Below, one piece after another: positions 47,401-53,400 of a stretch of DNA of 64,000 bases. This DNA is from Leptidea sinapis (taxonomy: Eukaryota; Arthropoda; Insecta; Lepidoptera; Pieridae). The DNA lies in assembly GCF_905404315.1 (NCBI RefSeq), contig NC_066287.1, positions 1,116,001 to 1,180,000 of the forward strand, read 5' to 3'. The notes under the pieces were generated by a model. That model searched no databases, had not been told where the DNA came from, and was given only the letters and a program-made list of their open reading frames with translations. Numbering within the stretch: the stretch's first letter is position 1; each line of letters begins with the position of its first letter. The position numbers and the translations under genes were made by a program.

Positions 47401-50400
47401 CGAGCACATTTCCGTATAAACCGTAACTTTCAATTTCATTTCTTAATAATAATAATATATTTACACATAGTAGGATTTATATATTATTGAAATACTTTTC
47501 GGAGCAGTAATCATCTTGAAAGAACTTATTAACACAGTTCGGAATAAGTGTCTTTTCCACGCTTCGTATGGATCTATTGTTTCTTTTTATATTTTACAGT
47601 TTCTTTTATTTTAACAAGTATCTTTCTTAACTCTTGTAAACAATACATTTCATGTGGGTATCTTCTTTGTACGTAACCCGTAGCCATCACTTTGTAGTGT
47701 ATCTTACACTTTATATCGCATCTTACTTTGCTCATGTATAATATCTATTTTGTAGTACTTTTTAGTTAATTATAACATGTTTTCTTTATATTTATATACT
47801 TTATCGTATAAATATAAGTTTCTCTATATTCTTTCTTTATAGAATATTAAGTGTTCGCTTTGTTTATCATCGTGGGTTGTACTTTCCACATTATTGTGTA
47901 TCTTATTTAGTTCTTCTTCAAAAATATTCTGTTGTACTTTTTAGTTCATAATTTTTCTTTATTATTCTTCTAGAAAATATCTTATAAGTATTTCCTGTAT
48001 TCTCTGTAGCATAGCATTACCTGGATTTTGGAAGCATGCCGTAACACATATCTACTATAATGATTTGATTGATTGAGGATAAGCGTCGGTGCTTCTCTCG
48101 GTAGAGCCGTTGATCGGTGCCCCGGGTTCTTTCTTTGCCCGTCCCGTATCAATGTGTTTTTGGTTTACGAATTCATATGCACCTTTATTCGATGCTTTAT
48201 AGTCTTGACTCACAATCACGCAAAAATTGTCTCAAGCAAAACTCTTTTTTTATGACAATAAGGGACGAGACGAGCAGGACTTTCAGCTGTTGGTAATTGA
48301 TACGCTCTACCCATTACAATGCAATGCCGCTCAGGATTCTTTAAAAACGCAAACATTCTGAGCGGCACTACAGTGGCGCTCGTCATCTTGAGACATAAGA
48401 TGTAAGTCTCATTTGCCGAGTAATTTCACTAGCTCCGGCGCCCCTCAGACCGAAACACAATAATAACTCTGCCTACGCGTCTATTTTTTTTTTTATGGAA
48501 TAGCAGGACAAACGAGCGTACGGGTCACCTGTTGTTAAGTGATCACCGCCGCCCACATTCTCTTGCAACACCACAGGAATCACAAGAGCGTTGCCGGCCT
48601 TTGAAGAAGGTGTGCGCGCTTTTTTTGAAGGTACCCATGTCGTATCGTCCCTGAAACACCGCACAAGGAAGCTCATTCCACAGCTTTGTAGTACGTTGAA
48701 GAAACCTCCTTGAAAACCGCACTGTGGAGGACCGCCACACATCCAGATGGTGGGGATGATATCCTAACTTATTAGTCAGTTTTCGTTCGGTTTTGTTTTG
48801 ACCGCGCTTTGAATACAATGCCACGCAATGACAAAGTGTTCAGTCAAAAATTGTCCAAATAACAGCATATAAAAACTTTAAAAGGATGTAGTGATGTCGT
48901 ACCTACTTCAGGTAAGTGTCCCTTTAAATTAAGAAAATTGTGTTACTAATTTGACGTTTTTAATCATTTTGCTAAATAATTAAATTTCAATTGCTAAAAC
49001 AAAATACATCGCCAACGAAATGTGCACATTTCACACCACAATTATTAATGTGTTTCTTATGAGCGTAGCGACTTTGAACATTACTGCCATTTAATAAAAT
49101 GTTAACTTGAATGCTTTATTCTTACCTGTATATCTGTTAATGTTAAACGTTATTGTCTTATACACAACGCCACTCGGACAATTTGACAAGCTTTTAATAG
49201 GTGATTGTGAGTCTAATAAATATGATCTTAGGTTTGTTGAGTTTTTTCAAGTTGCCACTCAAGTACAATAATTAGATCTCGCCAAATTAAAACCTTATCT
49301 ATATGCATTTAAGGTGTGTTATTATATGTTTTAGGTGGAAGTCGAGAATCCCGTCCAAACACAAACACAAGCACAACAGAATCAACCCAGGCTTAGCAAC
49401 GGTCACGCACATCAAATTACATCGCAGTTGACGCGTAAGTTAAATACAACCTTATGTAATATTGCATTAGGTTCAATGTCAATAATACAGTCGTTTTTAA
49501 CCGACTTCAAAAAGGAGGATGTTATCAATTCCATCGGTATTTTTTTTTATGTATGTACACCGATTACTCTGAGATTTATAATTCGTATTTACGTAATTCT
49601 TCTTTTGTTTGATGCGAAATAGATGCCATTTGGTCCCATAAAAATTTTACATAGTTTGGCCGAGTAGTTTTCATTTTATCAACATTTATATGAAAATTTT
49701 CGTCTACCTGGATGACATAATAATTATTGTTTTCTGTTGTCTGTACGGCTTTTTTTTGGAGTTTTAATTCAGGTTGATTAAATATAATTATTAACTGATA
49801 CTAAAACGTAAAGAATAAAAAATTAACTACGTTTAAAAAAACCGACTTCAAAAACTGAAAAGTATCAAATAACTAAAAATTTAATTTAATACACCTCTTA
49901 TGAAAACCTTTACCATTAATATTAAAGAAATACTATTATTTGTATGTGCTACATATTGATAGCTTTGACGTCGGTGCCAAGCCTCGCCACGCGTGACTTT
50001 GAGCGGGATAGCTTCGTCTAGAATAAAACAACCTAAGCAGACAAACACGCGTTGCCAGACAACCTAAATAATGACAGTAAGTAAGCTGTTTATAATATTA
50101 AGTTTTATTTTGTTTAGGGCTTGGCACTGACTTAAAACCTATCAATAGGTAGCACATATAAATAATAGTATTTCTTTAATATTAATGGTAAAGGTTTTCA
50201 TGAGAGGTGTATTAAATTAAATATTTAGTTATTTGATACTTTTCAGTTTTTGAAGTCAGTTTTTTTAAACGTAGTTTATTTTTTTAATTAAAACCACTTT
50301 AATTTTATTTACTGCCTAAACGTCTTAGGGTTATATTTCACCAGGACACCACGGTGGCGCAACCAGTCGCCGCTACCAATAAAATATGAACACCTCTATA

Positions 50401-53400
50401 GGGAGTTACTTACCTGGTGTCCATTTGATTGTGCAATCAATTTGGTGGCGCGACCAAATCGGACGCGTGCACAGAATGTTACTTAATTGTGTTTAATTGC
50501 GTTTGTTAATTACATCGTCTTCTTCACGTGCCTGTCCATTATTGGAGGTCCGCAGTCAGTTTTTTAAACTTATCCTTGTCCAGGACCTATGAAGGAGCCC
50601 TTAACTCTACGTATTTAACTTACTTAACACGTATAAGTGTGCGTTCTCAGTGACAGCGTATCACGGGAATTGCGAAGCATAGGCATAAGCGGGCGGCTGT
50701 TGTTATTGCACGCTGGATAGTAACTGCGGTCGCACATGTGTTTTCAATTAATTGTACGTTTACAGTATAAGAAAGCAGTTGTTTATTTACTAATTATATT
50801 ATATGTCAAAAATGAAGCATGAAAATTGTAACCATAACAGGAGGAGACGCTAAATACGGTAGACTTTAATATGGTCTCCTCCATCACTGCCGTGCAATTA
50901 ATTAATTAATTTAGAGAAGATATATATTACGATACAAACATAATAAACTTGATATTCTAAATATAACAAACACACACAGGTACCTACAACATGCTTCAAT
51001 TTTCAAAAAGTAAATATTAGTCTACTCTTTAGAGAAAAAAAAACATTAAAATATTAACAAGAAAAAACCAAATATGCTTAATAATTAATGGTTATTTGAT
51101 TTTAAACTAATTTTATATAAGACTAAGAAATATAATTATGACTAAATTTTATTTGCTAAACTTACATACAAATAATTTACGAACTCTATGGGGAGAAGAC
51201 GTAATAATATCGATGATATCACTAATTTAAATTAGTGATATCGAATTTAACTCATTTAAATTAATGTGCGATATAATGATAATACTTTGTACTATCTGCC
51301 AGTTCTAATCAAAGACGCTCATTGACCGGGCGGATACCTAATACACGATACGCCGTCACTCAGGACGCACCCTAAATGGCAAATCTTCGAGCGGAATATT
51401 TATTTGTAATCTACTACACGGCCAATTCTATTATCTCTGGACCTCAATGGTACCTGACCTGTTGCGTCAGTTACCATTTAGTTACCAGTTACCATCAGAA
51501 GTTTTCATTGTTACGTTTTCACTTTTATTGTTAATAGTTCTGTAGTTTATGTTGTTCTGTAATGCTATAATAGTTCGGTCAGAAAAATAAATTCTTTTTG
51601 TACCTAACCTAGATTATTTAATTGAATTTTCAATATAATAATAATAATAATAAGCATTACAAAATAAATCGATAATACAGCAAAAATAAATCGTAGTTTA
51701 TTTATTAATAATAATATTAGGATATTATTTATTGATCCAGTCTCTCTTTGGATACAATCTCGTCCTGCCACCGGGCGTCCGGACGACCTCTACTGCTGAC
51801 GCCTTGCGGTCCTTTCCATTTTGTGGTGTAAATTGTCCATCGATTGTCATCGTAACATGGCCAGCCCGTTTGAGACTTTGAGCGAAGTGTAGCACATCCT
51901 TTACACAGAGATAAATAGAATTCTTTAGAGGCGGCTTTTAACCTCAGGGGGTCCACAATAGAAGGAGATTAAATTGCATTTGTTGTAGATTTATTAAAGT
52001 TTATTAGTAATAGTATTATAAAATATAAAACTAAGTACTTTTATGTAACTTTCATGTAACTATTGTTGAATTAAATAAATCTATTTTTATTTATTTATTT
52101 ATTAAATTTATTTATTGATGCTTGTGTTGCACACCGTAACACAGCGACGATTCGACTTCATCGACATCCGGTCCAGAGATAATGTAACCGGTTAGTAATG
52201 GCATTGTATTTTTGTTTTTATCGACATATAACTTATTTTCATCAGATCTAAAGGTCCTTGAACAGCTGCCTGGTACGTTGTCGAGGCTGGAGGCAGATGT
52301 AGCAGCCCTCAGAAAGGCTGTCGAAGGCGATAGAAGACTATTGGACGTGAGTTTCATTCACTCGTTTTTCATTTTGGAGAACACCAATGATGTACTATTG
52401 AGTAGTTAATTGTAATAAATAAATAAATCACTTGATGAATACTTAGATCTATTTTCATTTGTCGAAATATAAATTGAAATCTGAAATGAGAAAAATGCAC
52501 AGAATAAAATAAACACACACACACACAAATAAAAATTTCACCCGATGTTGAGTGATTTTCGCCGCCTATGAACATTAAGTTAACACCTACATACAACTCA
52601 GGCATACTTATGTATAAGAAGAAATAAGACTACGCACGCACCCACATCCACACACATACACATTACAAGCACGCGCACACACACACACACACATTGGCGT
52701 GCATTGGTTTTCTAACAAGGTGCGCTCTGTAGATCTAACTAGTCGTAGAACCGCGCTCTAGTCTGACAGTATTAGGTTTTGAAATCTACATACTGGAGTT
52801 GTTTGTGTTTCGCATGTAGTTTCCGTACCATATGGTCAACCTAATATTTTAGATTGTGTCATTCGAGGAACAAGTATACCTTAAACTGCTTTCTTATTTT
52901 ATCTCAAAAGCCTAAGCATGCGTGTTTATTAAACAAAAAATATTTGTTATTAAAATTTTAAACTAAGATTACACATATTTTCATTTTTACCGCCATCTAG
53001 CGGTAAACACCCATACTGAAATCATTTACTGTCAAACCTAAAATTTCATGCATTTATGATATTTAAACCTATAATTATTATTGAAAACTCTAAATAAAGT
53101 AATATTTTTTTAAACGGTTGTGGCTTCGTAAAAGAATAAAGAAAAGAAGAACAGAGGACCTTTGTATAAAGACTCAAATTATATAATTTTTTTTAGGTCA
53201 TAAACCTCAAAATAACACAGCGCTGTCGGCTTCATAGTTCATATTATAATTTTAATACTATCCTTTAGCTTTTCTAGATAATATTATTATACCTACTTGA
53301 TATTTAAATAAATTCACTTACCGCTTCTTTTGCCGTTTTTATCGGGCTGTAACTTGTTTTGATTACAATAGCATTAGTAATGGGCCGGTCGAACGGTAGG

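Noticed and set aside
49699..49735. A stretch reading VYLDDIII, like the gypsy RT active site
   Set aside because: Flanking bases encode no other RT block and the stretch belongs to the ACCGACTTC repeat; taken as coincidence.
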